Positions 23,901 to 31,524 of a stretch of 55,510 bases of DNA are shown in pieces. The first letter of the stretch is position 1; every line of letters begins with the position of its first letter. A model generated the notes under the pieces. The model made no database searches. It worked only from the letters and a program-made list of their open reading frames with translations, and had not been told where the DNA came from. Origin of the DNA: a virus. Where the stretch lies: IMG/VR virus record IMGVR_UViG_3300049005_000023, positions 1 through 55,510 of that record; one strand, written 5' to 3'. Position numbers and translations under genes: made by a program.

Positions 23901-25372
23901 CTGCCCTTCAGCTTGCCCATACCATCGGCAACCTTGCCGAGCCCGAGATACAGCGCAGCTACCCCGCCGGTCGCATGTACGGCGTACGCGATGCCCAGGG
24001 CGGCCACGATCTTCTCGTTGTCGGCAGCGAACCCGGTGATCTCGGACAGCACGTGGGCCAGATTGTTGAAGGTGTCGATCACCTCGGGCCCGACTGCATG
24101 CACCAGCCCCTTGCCCATAGTGAGGGCCTCTTCGCCGATCTGCTTCAGGAACTCGACTACGTTCTCTCCGGCATCCCGCAGATCGTTCAGGCCAGTGGCA
24201 CCCTTCTGCTGTAGGTCGATCGCCATTTTGCCAATGGCGGTACCAAGATCCTGGGCGCCCTTCATTCCCTTCAGCAGCTGCGGCAGCAGCGCAACGCCGA
24301 TCGTGGTAGCGGACGCGTCGATGCGGTTGCGGAACAGCTCCCACTGAGCAGAGACCGACTTCATCTGCTCGTCCAAGACCTTCTGCGTTGCCCCGACGCG
24401 CTTGTTCTTGTCCGTGATCTGGTCAGCGACCTTGGCGTAGTTGGCGCCGTCGTTGGCCATCAGCGCCAGGGCACCGCGGGCAGCCTCGATGTTCGGGAAC
24501 AGCTGCAGCATCGAGGTGATGTTTCCGCCAGTGGCCTTGCGGATGTCCTCCATGACACCCCGCAGGCCCTTCTGCTTCAGCGCAGATGCCCCGGACTCGT
24601 AGCCAAGCTGCTTGTACAGACTGATCATCGCGGTGCTCGGCTGCACCAGACCCTTCATCAGGTCGTTCAGCGATGTGGTCGCCTGGGCGCCTTTGACCCC
24701 GGACAGCGTCATGGTCGCGATGGCCGCGCCGACCTGGTCGATACCCACCGAGGCCGCAGCAGCCGAGCCGACGACGTCACCGAGGTTGTTGGCGAGCTCG
24801 TCGAAGGTGATGACACCGAGGTTGACGGTGGAGAATAGGACATCTGAGACGTCGGCCGCATCCTTGGCCTTCAGGCCATAGGCGTTCAGCACCCCGGTGA
24901 TTGCCCGGGCACTGACGGCTGTGGTCGTTACGCCGGCCGAGGCGGAACGGGCAGCCGCGTCCAGCACCTTCAGGCCGTCGGCGCCTTGGAAGCCGGACGA
25001 GGCGATGTCGTAGAGTCCTTCCGCCAATGTGGTGGCGCTCTGCGGGAGCTTCGTGGACATGGAGATGACCTGCTTCTCCATCGCCGCGAACTGCTTGGAG
25101 TTGGCGCCGGTCAGCGAGTTGACGTTTCGCATCGCCTTGTCGAAGGCAACCGCCTTGGTGATGGCGTAGGTGAGGCCGGCAGCCAGCGCGGTGACCCCGC
25201 CGACCACGCCGGTAACAGCCGCCTTCGACAGCGACATGTGCTTATTGCTGTCGTTCAGCGAGCTGTTGAACGCCTTGACCTTGGCGTCGGAGTCCAGCAG
25301 GACTCGGGACAACCCGCCGTTCTTGGCGCTCAGCTCCAGCGTCAGGGTCTTGGTGGCCCCGCCTACGCCCAT
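20906..25372 (-). CDS. Tape measure protein
   Basis: The longest gene (1488 aa). The N-terminal 350 residues match the PhageMin_Tail/TP901-type core (AVAFDKAMRNVNSLTGANSKQFAAMEKQVISMSTKLPQS, ALYDIASSGF, ATMTLSGVKG). Hydrophobic segments lie near 55-75 and 455-490, and long Ala-rich helices fill the middle. At ~1.5 angstrom per residue it predicts a tail of about 220 nm. It measures tail-tube length during assembly and is ejected with the DNA. The C-terminal ~450 residues are rich in basic and aromatic residues (RYPPFKYPPFRY). The start follows the tail-chaperone stop by one base. Confidence 0.95.
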   Translation of the reverse strand: MGVGGATKTLTLELSAKNGGLSRVLLDSDAKVKAFNSSLNDSNKHMSLSKAAVTGVVGGVTALAAGLTYAITKAVAFDKAMRNVNSLTGANSKQFAAMEKQVISMSTKLPQSATTLAEGLYDIASSGFQGADGLKVLDAAARSASAGVTTTAVSARAITGVLNAYGLKAKDAADVSDVLFSTVNLGVITFDELANNLGDVVGSAAAASVGIDQVGAAIATMTLSGVKGAQATTSLNDLMKGLVQPSTAMISLYKQLGYESGASALKQKGLRGVMEDIRKATGGNITSMLQLFPNIEAARGALALMANDGANYAKVADQITDKNKRVGATQKVLDEQMKSVSAQWELFRNRIDASATTIGVALLPQLLKGMKGAQDLGTAIGKMAIDLQQKGATGLNDLRDAGENVVEFLKQIGEEALTMGKGLVHAVGPEVIDTFNNLAHVLSEITGFAADNEKIVAALGIAYAVHATGGVAALYLGLGKVADGMGKLKGSGAATIDFITGLFTPRIEGTADSLTKLGNKAKATGAAMKGAFMAVAPSLAIGGVIALAATAWSAYSKATERARDITQSTTKALQAVKAGGSVQDLQDQLKKAEDFITDYQNRISSFGGKDHKIGITTLVQVSKNYETLGMKDTLSDVQKAAYDAQLSIGQLQYNTVELFKAMGKPLPDAAKWINDVQGANGVKAQTAAMAQMQQVLDQLGPALQAAGVDMSKPWDDQQLTNVYSALDHVRDSAAATGKPTQQLAEAMKVTDTAMGDAATSADKLKTALDGLTGAAIGVDQAQIDWLNGLAKLSGTLKDNGATLSENTQKGRDNRSAIIDQVKSMQDMLVANANAGASQEELTTKLASSRKSLIDVGAAAGVPRKAMEALLSQYNLTPELVQTLIKESGAESTTSKIKGVTAAAAAAAKKKPVVKMDAETSVAQARLNSVENRLDQIDGRTATASVTVNTTQNTYKNLVETHISSGVGVKVNANGGIWNSYDDGKMPQQAMIQSPKSPYGLVQWAEPSTKGEAYIPMAPEKRGRSVQILGQVAKDFGMMLVKMADGGFRYPPFKYPPFRYDPKGGARTAQSRQYLADKAAKYQDYENSRYQAYEEFLDRQRLAATSAGRYGAGIYLPGRSASDTFGSLASSKEAQAQATAELYARKSRSPSDTADDYYRKPTISLKEYMEALKQTASYQEKWNRTLRNLSNQVGADVVTALQGMGEQGEDAIKKLANGSVKDMQRMADQIRQMNFKQFFNDTAADVKGRAQFQTNLQALIKMGRADLAQKFQDMGYDQAAGLAAQAVKSPGSTLTELNNLLSQQESFNNPQMADAMKLAALIQKSGGKLGVIGLSQASGMAVGDVLGLLQSFNGAVFSKIPVAAMRTIRSDQSLLKAGKQPSGHASGTIIPGSDTGYYWGEPESGGESLISHGLNHRRRALQLWRETGRIIGADAPGNGSVTIAPGAVTVSIPVTRPGASAEQIEAAARRAVGDGMTQLVRVLNQGRRG

Positions 25373-25373
25373 C

Positions 25374-25730
25374 TCAGCCTCCTAGGCCCAGTTCTTCGCC
25401 GGTGGTAGCGAACTCCTTTGGCACCAGCCCGATGTGCAGGCCTCGCCGATTGCTGCCCTGCGCGTTCTCCCGCTCTTGCGCGATCCGCTCACAGCCGGGG
25501 CAATGCTCGATGTTCCCGATGTAGGCGTCTCGGTCCTTGTCCCATTCTTCCTTGCGGGTGTGGCAGCCTGGGCAGATCGTGAGCTGGTCTCGCTTCCAGC
25601 CGAGAGCCTTGTCGCGGTCGAGCTGAGTCCAGCGGTTCGGGCCGCCGTGGAAATGGCTGTGCGGAATGCCAAGCGGGACGACGTACGCGAGCTCTTCGCG
25701 CAAGCGCGCGTCGCCCCGAATCAGTTTCCC
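25374..25730 (-). CDS. Tail assembly chaperone T segment, made by -1 frameshift
   Basis: Open reading frame in the -1 frame relative to the gene at 25721, reached from the slippery site at 25724-25730; it has no ribosome site of its own. The fusion (G + T) would be 297 aa: 181 from G and 116 from T. The T part has the typical LREELAYVVPLGIPHSHF start and a Cys-rich part (CPGCHTRKEEWDKD...HCPGCER) that may bind zinc, unusual but seen in some actinophage chaperones. The G/GT pair coats the tape measure before tube polymerisation. A TTG at 25703 could in theory start a separate 109-aa product. Confidence 0.85.
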   Translation of the reverse strand, partial: GKLIRGDARLREELAYVVPLGIPHSHFHGGPNRWTQLDRDKALGWKRDQLTICPGCHTRKEEWDKDRDAYIGNIEHCPGCERIAQERENAQGSNRRGLHIGLVPKEFATTGEELGLGG

Positions 25731-26266
25731 AGTTCAACGATCCTGGATGTCTGGTAGAGCGCGACCACCCGATCGCGCAGCTCCTGAAGCTCGGCCGGTC
25801 CCCAGTTCTTCGACTCGAACACCTCGTGCCGCCAGTCTTCCGCGGTCAGATCGGAGTCCGGTACGGACGCGGCAACGAGCGTCGGCCAGAAAACCTTCGG
25901 GTCGTAGAGGGGCTCGTCCTGTCCCTTCTCCTCGGCTGTCTTCTTCTGCTCCTCGGTCGGAGGGCACTCCAGCCGGATCTCGTCCCACCGCTCCTGCCCG
26001 GCGCTGACCAGCGTGATGCAGAGCCCCGTCTTGCGGATTTCGGCGGCCGCCGAAGCAAGCACCTCCCGTGCGTTCTTGACGCGGAGCTCGGCAGCATCGG
26101 CGGACGTCTCCCCCGCAATTTGCGCCAGTGCCAGCCCTTGCTCGGCGTTGGTCAGGCTAGCTCGGGCCTCCTCGAGGAGACGGCGCTCGGCATCGGTGGC
26201 CGGGATGAGCAGTTCGTCGGTGACGGGCTGCTTCTTCCGCAGCGCGGTCTTGGTGAGCTTCGGCAT
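25721..26266 (-). CDS. Tail assembly chaperone G
   Basis: A 181-aa protein from ATG 26266, between major tail protein and tape measure, the standard position of lambda gpG-like chaperones. It begins with a basic segment (MPKLTKTALRKKQP), then a coiled-coil helix (EEARASLTNAEQGLALAQIAG) and ends in a W/E-rich helical part (EDWRHEVFESKNWGPAELQELRDRV). The final codons include the GGGAAAC slippery heptamer right before the TGA stop, so a fraction of ribosomes should make the G-T fusion. Confidence 0.88.
   Translation of the reverse strand: MPKLTKTALRKKQPVTDELLIPATDAERRLLEEARASLTNAEQGLALAQIAGETSADAAELRVKNAREVLASAAAEIRKTGLCITLVSAGQERWDEIRLECPPTEEQKKTAEEKGQDEPLYDPKVFWPTLVAASVPDSDLTAEDWRHEVFESKNWGPAELQELRDRVVALYQTSRIVELGN
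25724..25730 (-). other. -1 programmed frameshift slippery site GGGAAAC
   Basis: On the minus strand the G reading frame ends CTG GGA AAC TGA. G-GGA-AAC is a perfect X-XXY-YYZ heptamer in the right phase and the stop follows directly. Slipping back one base gives GGG AAA CTG ATT and enters the long T frame. The equivalent site in lambda is GGGAAAG. Confidence 0.9.
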
Positions 26267-26285
26267 GGTTTCCTCCCAGAAACGC

Positions 26286-26320
26286 CAGAACCGGACCGTC
26301 AGGTGGGCGGTCCGGTTCTG
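26286..26320 (-). terminator. Strong hairpin after the major tail protein gene
   Basis: CAGAACCGGACCG (26286-26298) and CGGTCCGGTTCTG (26308-26320) form a perfect 13-bp stem with a 9-base loop in the 95-bp gap between major tail protein and chaperone genes. It probably reduces read-through so that the tail-tube subunit is made in excess; little T-run follows, so partial termination or transcript-end protection is likely. Confidence 0.75.
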
Positions 26321-26361
26321 ACTGTAGAGGCCCGCGGAAGGCCCCTGGTCTATTCCTGGAG

Positions 26362-26817
26362 TTACGGCAGGACGCCGGCCTGGTTCGGCCGCTTGGTGAT
26401 GGCGAACTGGATGTTGAACTGCGCGGCGGTGGCGTCCATGCTCCACGCGTCGTTGACACCCAGGCTGGTCACGGACCAGACCTCGACTCGCTTGGTTGCG
26501 ACGTCGCCGTACGGCATCAGCAGGATGTAGCCTGCCGTGCCCTTGGCCAGCGTGGTGCGGACCGTGGTCGAGGTGTCGTCGTCGTAGAAGTCCAGCGACG
26601 AGTCACCCGCGGTGTCCGGGCCGGTGATCTGGCTGTCGAAGTTGTCCGACAGGTCTGGAGTAGCGATCGGGGCGTTGGTGAACTGGAACCCGTTGATCGC
26701 AGCAACCGACGGGGACAGGTCCACGCCTGCGGTGATCTCCGGCCGAGTGGGGCTGGAGCCTGCGACGGCGGGAGCCCACTTGATCTTCGAGACGCCGCGG
26801 CGGAAGTAGCGAGCCAT
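26362..26817 (-). CDS. Major tail (tube) protein
   Basis: A 151-aa protein directly upstream of the chaperones. The beta-rich sequence (ISKIKWAPAV..., PEITAGVDLSPSVAAINGFQF, TAGDSSLDFYDDDTSTTVRTTLAKGTAGYILLMPYGD, QFNIQFAITKRPNQAGVLP) matches the phage tail-tube fold. It is one of the shorter versions, without an Ig-like C-terminal decoration domain. A strong hairpin follows the gene. Confidence 0.88.
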   Translation of the reverse strand: MARYFRRGVSKIKWAPAVAGSSPTRPEITAGVDLSPSVAAINGFQFTNAPIATPDLSDNFDSQITGPDTAGDSSLDFYDDDTSTTVRTTLAKGTAGYILLMPYGDVATKRVEVWSVTSLGVNDAWSMDATAAQFNIQFAITKRPNQAGVLP

Positions 26818-26820
26818 CTG

Positions 26821-27366
26821 CTAGCCCTCCTGGTTCGTGTTGTCCGCCTCGGCGGAATCGGTGGCGGGCGGGGACCAGTTCAGGACCGTGGTCCGGGCCT
26901 GCCCCGCTTCCTCGAGCTCCAGCACGCGCTGTCGCTCGTCGTCATCGGCGTTTTCCAGGTAAGCGAGCACGCCCTGGTCGGAGCCATCCGAGCTTGGGTT
27001 GACGGGGTGGTCCTTGGGGTCGTACAGCGCGATCGGAACACCGACCGGGCTCTCCGTCACAGACGCCGCAACAGGTGGGCGTCCCTCGAAGGTCTCGTGG
27101 TACGACGCCAGCACCTCGGCGCCCGAGGCGTCAGAATCGGGGTATTCGCCGCCGCGAACGGCGATGAGGCCGCGAGCCTCGTCCTTGGTGAGCCCCCCTT
27201 TGCTCTCGCCGGCCGACGTGTCGCGAACGAAACGCCCGAGCTGTGTGTTGGCGAACTCCGTAGCCTCGTCCATCAGAACCCAGCCGCGCGGGGCGTAGAC
27301 CTGGTTGAACTGCTCGCGGTTGAGGACCTCGCCCGCAGCCTCGATTTCGGGATGTGTCATCTTCAC
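26821..27366 (-). CDS. Late-operon protein of unknown role (181 aa)
   Basis: GTG 27366 (residues MKMTHPE) is taken as start, with TAGGAGG eight bases upstream. The first ~70 residues are a compact mixed domain (LNREQFNQVYAPRGWVLMDEATEFANTQLGRFVRD, LTKDEARGLIAVRG); the rest is acidic, Pro/Ala/Ser-rich and probably disordered. A protein with this start pattern is common between head-tail and tail-tube genes in actinophages, but I do not know its function. It ends four bases before the major tail gene. Confidence 0.65.
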   Translation of the reverse strand: MKMTHPEIEAAGEVLNREQFNQVYAPRGWVLMDEATEFANTQLGRFVRDTSAGESKGGLTKDEARGLIAVRGGEYPDSDASGAEVLASYHETFEGRPPVAASVTESPVGVPIALYDPKDHPVNPSSDGSDQGVLAYLENADDDERQRVLELEEAGQARTTVLNWSPPATDSAEADNTNQEG

Positions 27367-27377
27367 GGGGCGGCCTC

Positions 27378-27704
27378 CTAGACCCTGGTGGTGTAGACGG
27401 TAGAGCCGGTGACGGCCGAGTAGTTGACCGTGGCCAGTCCAGTGATCGGGTCGGCGTAGTTGCTGTCGATCGGGCCGATAATCTCCTCGGCACCGATGGC
27501 GACAGAAGCCACTAGGTCATGAAGAACACCTCGACTGCATGCCTTTTTGCCCGTTACGGTAACGGTAACCACACCGCCTGTTCCGTTCTTGAAGACTAGG
27601 CTGGTAGTTGGGCTGCAGTTGGCGATCGTGTCTCCATTGGCCGGTAGCCGGGGAGCGTTCCCGGTGCCTCCGGCAGAGGCGAGCGCCTCGGGGATCAATG
27701 CCAT
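27378..27704 (-). CDS. Small structural protein of the head-tail region (108 aa)
   Basis: ATG 27704 follows AAAGGAGTACGAG. The short beta-rich product (ANCSPTTSLVFKNGTGGVVTVTVTGKKACSRGVLHDLVASVAIGAEEIIGPIDSNYAD... GLATVNYSAVTGSTVYTTRV) looks like a compact beta-sandwich; such proteins can be tail-tube or head decoration components. It sits between the tail terminator and the 181-aa gene. No enzyme motif. Confidence 0.65.
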   Translation of the reverse strand: MALIPEALASAGGTGNAPRLPANGDTIANCSPTTSLVFKNGTGGVVTVTVTGKKACSRGVLHDLVASVAIGAEEIIGPIDSNYADPITGLATVNYSAVTGSTVYTTRV

Positions 27705-27720
27705 CTCGTACTCCTTTCGG

Positions 27721-28179
27721 CTACTCCACCGTGACGTACACCGCGAAGGTGTGCGACACAGTGAAGACCTGGTTCGGTGGCTGACCCTCTTGCAGTGGCG
27801 CTCCGGGGGTGCCGTCCACGATTCTGTCAGAAATCCGTAGTTCGTCGGGGTCAGGGGCTTGTACCACGAAGACGCCGTCCGCTGTCCGTCCGACGATCCA
27901 CTCCAGCACCTCGGCACCGGCCGCCTCCGCTATGGCGTAGTCCCGGGCCACAGAATCGACCTGGTAGCTGTAGGTCGCGTCTCCGCTGGACTGCCCGAGC
28001 GCAGGGCCGGACACGCTTCCGCCCGGGATCGAGTAGAGCACCCGGTACGGAAACTGCAACGGCTGTCCTGCTGGTGCCTGCGGCTTGCCGAGCCCACAGA
28101 CCTGACCGACCGGAACCTTGCCGTCCAGCAGGGCCTTCAGCCAGGCGGTCACGGCAGCGCGGTTCGGCGTTTCGCTCAC
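27721..28179 (-). CDS. Tail terminator protein
   Basis: A 152-aa protein placed where lambda gpU-like tail terminators lie, after the gp10-like protein and before the tail tube. GTG 28179 is preferred, forming a GTGA overlap with the upstream stop; a GTG nine bases earlier is possible. Features fit the family: a helical start (NRAAVTAWLKALLDG), a central strand pair with YSYQVDSVARDYAIAEAAGAEVLEWIVG, and a C-terminal strand (HTFAVYVTVE). It caps the tail tube and makes the joint to the head. Confidence 0.78.
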   Translation of the reverse strand: MSETPNRAAVTAWLKALLDGKVPVGQVCGLGKPQAPAGQPLQFPYRVLYSIPGGSVSGPALGQSSGDATYSYQVDSVARDYAIAEAAGAEVLEWIVGRTADGVFVVQAPDPDELRISDRIVDGTPGAPLQEGQPPNQVFTVSHTFAVYVTVE

Positions 28180-28586
28180 ACGAACCACTTCCCGACCAAG
28201 TCGTTGACCGCAGCCTCGAACTCTGGCGCGGTGGCGTCGAAGGCCGGGCGCGCGTGCGGAAACGGCGGCTGGTTGTAGTGCCGGCCGAGAGAGTCGACGC
28301 CGTGAAAGCCAAACTCCAGACGGCGTCCCTGCGGCGCGCTGGTGCCGACGATAGAGGTGGGGCTCGTCGCGCCGCCTTTGAACTCCTGCACCCAGCTGCG
28401 CCGGTAGTCGCCGGTCACTGCGCGCGGCCCGGGACGGCCAGAGGCATTCGCCATGACCCGCGTCCGCAGCAGTTGCCCGAAGTGCCGGACTTTGTTCGGT
28501 AGTTCAGCAGAGACCTCCGCGGCGGCTGCACGCAGGCTGCCGCTGACAGCGTCGGCGCCGATGAGTACGTAGCTCACCTCAGTCAC
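28176..28586 (-). CDS. HK97 gp10-like head-tail joining/tail-completion protein
   Basis: A 136-aa protein: a helical N-terminus (SLRAAAAEVSAELPNKVRHFGQLLRTRV) followed by GDYRRSWVQEF, SAPQGRRLEFGFHGVDSLGRHYNQPPFPHARPAF and a closing helix. The P-H-x-RPAF signature near the C-terminus is a hallmark of the HK97 gp10-like family. Both ends overlap neighbouring genes by four bases. Confidence 0.8.
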   Translation of the reverse strand: MTEVSYVLIGADAVSGSLRAAAAEVSAELPNKVRHFGQLLRTRVMANASGRPGPRAVTGDYRRSWVQEFKGGATSPTSIVGTSAPQGRRLEFGFHGVDSLGRHYNQPPFPHARPAFDATAPEFEAAVNDLVGKWFV

Positions 28587-29020
28587 AGGTCCACCGCCTT
28601 CCGCCGCTCGGCCATCACGGTGTACTGCACCGCGAACGTCTTCAAGGCTGATTCCCGGATCAGGTACTGCGCTCCCACCATCTGCGTCATCCGCAGCGAA
28701 TCAGTACAGACGATCAGGCAGCCCTCTGGAAACCCGGCATCCGGAACATCGCCGATAGGGAAGTCGATCTTGGTCCCGACGACCAACAGCGCCAGCCCAC
28801 CCTCGGCCGGTCCTAGCCCGCCCCCCCGCGCTGACCGGCTGACGATGTCCCGGAACTTCGCGGCACCGTCGTACAGCAGATTCGTCGACGGCAGAAGCTC
28901 CAGACCGCCCGAGGCTGTGTCGTACGGCAACAGATCCACCGAAGCCGGGGTGTACACCCGCGCGGACTCGGTCATGAAGGACTCGACCTTGCGGCGAGCA
29001 TTCTCAAGGTTAAGCACCAT
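28583..29020 (-). CDS. Head closure/head-tail connector protein
   Basis: A 145-aa protein in the connector series. It opens with a helix (ENARRKVESFMTESARVYTPA), then a beta-rich core (LYDGAAKFRDIVSRSARGGG, TKIDFPIGDVPDAGF, DSLRMTQMVGAQYLIRESALKTFAVQYTVMAERRK), the general look of the DUF6093/head-closure proteins of actinophages. Overlaps the gene before by 11 bases and the next by four. Confidence 0.7.
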   Translation of the reverse strand: MVLNLENARRKVESFMTESARVYTPASVDLLPYDTASGGLELLPSTNLLYDGAAKFRDIVSRSARGGGLGPAEGGLALLVVGTKIDFPIGDVPDAGFPEGCLIVCTDSLRMTQMVGAQYLIRESALKTFAVQYTVMAERRKAVDL

Positions 29021-29387
29021 TGGCCCACCCCTTCAGCACTGTCAGCGCGGCCTCGGAGAAACTGTCAACTTCGCCGAACTCGAGCAAGCTCAGCACAGCC
29101 TTGTTCAGCTCGTCGGCGTCGATGTTGCCGAGGAACTCCTGCACGGCGAGCAGCGGGTCGGCAGGAATCTCTTTGGTAACGAAGACGACCCCTTCGAACT
29201 GCAGATCCTCAACCGGACGGTCCTCGAACTCCAAGAACACCCGCGGCGCGCTGCCGGCCGAACAATCCACCGAGACCCGGGAGGCGTCGGTAATCAGCTG
29301 CTCGTGCTCGCCATCGCCGAGCAGGACGGACGGTGCTTTGTAAGGGCTTCCCCAGGCGATGCGGACCGGCAGCGGCTCGTTGCTCAT
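29010..29387 (-). CDS. Hypothetical protein in the connector series (125 aa)
   Basis: ATG 29387 is used (MSNEPLPVRI); the frame runs a little further upstream without a ribosome site. The acidic protein has beta segments (RVSVDCSAGSAPRVFLEFEDRPVEDLQFEGVVFV) and a helical C-terminus (DADELNKAVLSLLEFGEVDSFSEAALTVLKGW). It lies between the MuF-like and head-closure genes. No family recognised. Confidence 0.6.
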   Translation of the reverse strand: MSNEPLPVRIAWGSPYKAPSVLLGDGEHEQLITDASRVSVDCSAGSAPRVFLEFEDRPVEDLQFEGVVFVTKEIPADPLLAVQEFLGNIDADELNKAVLSLLEFGEVDSFSEAALTVLKGWANGA

Positions 29388-29394
29388 GGGTACA

Positions 29395-30411
29395 TCATCC
29401 CCGACGCCTGCGCCGCACCGGAACGCGCACATCTCCGCGGCGCGCGGCGCTCAGCGACTCGCCGGCCGGTGCGCGGTTCGCACGGCGGGAAACCGCTTGC
29501 GGAGCCGTGAAGCTGCGCCGACGGTAGCGCCGGGCCTCCTGTGCGCGGGCGCGTTCCTGGTCGGCTGCCGCGTTGTCGGCTACCTGCTCGTCGGTGACGC
29601 TCGAGCTTGCCTGCTCGGCGTGCGCCTTGGTCTTGACGTCCGGCCGGGCACCCCAGCTCCTGCGGCAGTTCGGGTGGCTCAGCGGGTATTGCAAGGCGGT
29701 GTCCTTGTCGAAGATCCGCCCCAGCGCCTTGTTCGGGTCGTTGTGACTGCTCAGCCCGCAGCCGGACCCGTCGAAGCATTCCCAGAACGTCACGCCGAGC
29801 GCTTCCTGCGCTTCGAGGCTGCCGAGGTTGTACGCCGTACCGGTGCGGGTCCGGACCAGCATTTCGGCGTATTCCTTCAGCCCGTGCCTCGAGCCATCGG
29901 CGTACGTCAGAGCGTGAATGCCGCGCTGCTCCAGGATCTTCGCCATCCGGCGGCCGGCGTCGACCGCAGTCCGGCCCTGCGTCAGCTTGGCCAGAATTTC
30001 ATCCCGCCCAATCGCGCGGATGAGTGCTTTCGTCGTACGCCGGACGTGCCGCGTCGCCTTCAGTAGGTCGTCGAGAGTATCGGTAGCCATCTGCGAGATC
30101 GCGTCGTGCGGCAGCAGGTTCCACACCGCGGCGGCAGGCTGCGACAGCTCCACCGCGCCGGCCGCGGCCCCCATTGCGTATGGCCGGACGAGTTGCGTCT
30201 GCACCCATTCTCGCGTCGACGCATCTATCTCTGCCATTTTGCCTTCAATCGCGCGTTGCAGCTCTAGCAGTCGCTTCTTCTGCCGCCACTTCAACGGGTC
30301 GGCTGCAATCTGGCGCTGCGCTTCGAGGATCTGCTCCCAGGCGTCGGCATACACCTTCAGCAACGGGTCTTCGATCGCTGCAATGGCGGACTTCGGTTGC
30401 TGGGTGGGCAT
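29395..30411 (-). CDS. MuF/minor capsid protein 2-like head protein
   Basis: A 338-aa protein starting at ATG 30411. After a helical first half, it has the signature block of phage minor capsid proteins: GLKEYAEMLVRTRTGTAYNLGSLEAQEALG, then WECFDGSGCGLSSHNDPNKALG and PLSHPNCRRSW, with the Cys/His residues (C-x-x-H and H-x-N-C) usual for MuF-type domains. The last 60 residues are very basic (RYRRRSF, RRANRAP, VRVPVRRRRRG), as if to contact DNA. MuF genes usually follow the portal gene directly; here it is downstream of the capsid and a connector, an uncommon order. Confidence 0.8.
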   Translation of the reverse strand: MPTQQPKSAIAAIEDPLLKVYADAWEQILEAQRQIAADPLKWRQKKRLLELQRAIEGKMAEIDASTREWVQTQLVRPYAMGAAAGAVELSQPAAAVWNLLPHDAISQMATDTLDDLLKATRHVRRTTKALIRAIGRDEILAKLTQGRTAVDAGRRMAKILEQRGIHALTYADGSRHGLKEYAEMLVRTRTGTAYNLGSLEAQEALGVTFWECFDGSGCGLSSHNDPNKALGRIFDKDTALQYPLSHPNCRRSWGARPDVKTKAHAEQASSSVTDEQVADNAAADQERARAQEARRYRRRSFTAPQAVSRRANRAPAGESLSAARRGDVRVPVRRRRRG

Positions 30412-30851
30412 CAGCGCCCGTACCCATCCCCGTAGTACGGGTAGAAGGGGTAGCGCTCGACATCGGAGGCGAAGACGCGCTGCCGGTCTCCGCGCGGGTA
30501 GACGCGGTTGCGGCGCCACCGGTCGTCGGCAGGCTCGACACCGACCACCGTCGACAGGCCGGCCACCCCGGCTTCCTGCTCGGCACGAGCCAGCATCTTC
30601 TCGAGAAACGCAACGTTGGCCGAAGCGTCCTGGGAGTACTCACCGACAACGGTGAAGTTCAGCGGGTTCTCAGCGGCGTCAGCGATATCGGCCAGACGCT
30701 GCCGGAGTACCTCGACCACAACCAGTTTGACGTCGTGGAGACGGTCGAACCGGGTCTCCAGGTCGTCCACAACCGCCGGGTTGGTGTCCTCGTTGACGGT
30801 GGAACCGAGCTTGGTCCGCAAATACGCGAGCTCGTCATCGCTGAACGCCAT
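30411..30851 (-). CDS. Head-tail adaptor protein
   Basis: A 146-aa mostly helical protein (DDELAYLRTKLGSTVNEDTNPAVVDDLETRFDRLHDVKLVVVEVLRQRLADI) with an Arg- and Tyr-rich C-terminus (RWRRNRVYPRGDRQRVFASDVERYPFYPYYGDGYGR). Helical adaptor (gp15/gp6-like) proteins with this size follow the capsid gene and bind beneath the portal. TGATG overlap with the MuF-like gene; a hairpin lies upstream. Confidence 0.72.
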   Translation of the reverse strand: MAFSDDELAYLRTKLGSTVNEDTNPAVVDDLETRFDRLHDVKLVVVEVLRQRLADIADAAENPLNFTVVGEYSQDASANVAFLEKMLARAEQEAGVAGLSTVVGVEPADDRWRRNRVYPRGDRQRVFASDVERYPFYPYYGDGYGR

Positions 30852-30880
30852 GCCGACCGCCTCCAGTCAGTTGCAGGGGA

Positions 30881-30911
30881 GCCCGGGCCTGGGAGGAAAG
30901 TAGGCCCGGGC
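30881..30911 (-). terminator. Hairpin between 30938 gene and head-tail adaptor
   Basis: GCCCGGGCCT (30881-30890) and AGGCCCGGGC (30902-30911) form a perfect 10-bp stem, 11-base loop, in the 86-bp gap. Likely a partial terminator or stabilising mRNA end that sets the ratio of capsid-group to connector proteins. Confidence 0.7.
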
Positions 30912-30937
30912 ACCCGTCTGCGGGTGATCCTCGGCAC

Positions 30938-31156
30938 TCAGTCCTTGGCCGGCGTCGAGTTGATCGTGGTTTCGCCCTCGCCACCCGGCACAAACGGACC
31001 CGGGGTCATCGGGAGCTTGTGCGTCTCGAGCACAGTCGGGTACTGCGCATTCGGCACCCAGCCGTCACTGCCCGACGGACGCGAGCCTTGCGCCTTGGCG
31101 CCCTTCAGCTTCGGAACGTTGGTCGCGCCCTTGCCGCCGCGGCCCGGGCCAGCCAT
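30938..31156 (-). CDS. Small Gly/Pro-rich protein (72 aa)
   Basis: ATG 31156 shares its first base with the preceding stop. The 72-aa product is Gly-, Lys- and Pro-rich without predicted strands or helices, probably disordered. Many actinophages have such a short protein after the capsid gene; role unknown. Confidence 0.6.
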   Translation of the reverse strand: MAGPGRGGKGATNVPKLKGAKAQGSRPSGSDGWVPNAQYPTVLETHKLPMTPGPFVPGGEGETTINSTPAKD

Positions 31157-31524
31157 CAGCCCTGTCCCTGCTGCTCAGCTGCCGCCTGCGCCTCGGCCTG
31201 CCGCTGCGCCTCCGCGTCGGCCGCAGCCTTGACCGCCGCGTCGGAGTCGGCCTGCGCCTTGGCCGCCGCACGCTGCGCGGCCTTCCGGTCGCGGTCCGCC
31301 TTCTTGCGGGCCTCGGCCTTCTCCTCTTCGGTCATACCGGCACCGGCCGTCTGACCAGGACCGGCGACCGGCAGCGCTTCGGCGTCGGACAACTGCTCCT
31401 CGAAGTGCTCCGGGCGCGCCAGCTCGGCGGCCCAGTCCGGCAGATCGTCGCCCGGACCGAAGGTCTGGGACTCGCCGGCCTCGCGGTTGTGGAAGGTAAC
31501 GTATCCGGCCAACTTGTCGGCCAT
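31156..31524 (-). CDS. Capsid-adjacent protein with Ala-rich coiled coil (122 aa)
   Basis: ATG 31524 (MADKLAGYVTFHNREAGESQTFGPGDDLPDWAAEL) is preceded by CCGAGGAG. The first ~50 residues form a small domain often found immediately downstream of actinophage capsid genes; the last 60 are a Lys/Ala/Glu helix (EEEKAEARKKADRDRKAAQRAAAKAQADSDAAVKAAADAEAQ). Possibly a head-tail connector helper; not proven. Confidence 0.65.
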   Translation of the reverse strand: MADKLAGYVTFHNREAGESQTFGPGDDLPDWAAELARPEHFEEQLSDAEALPVAGPGQTAGAGMTEEEKAEARKKADRDRKAAQRAAAKAQADSDAAVKAAADAEAQRQAEAQAAAEQQGQG

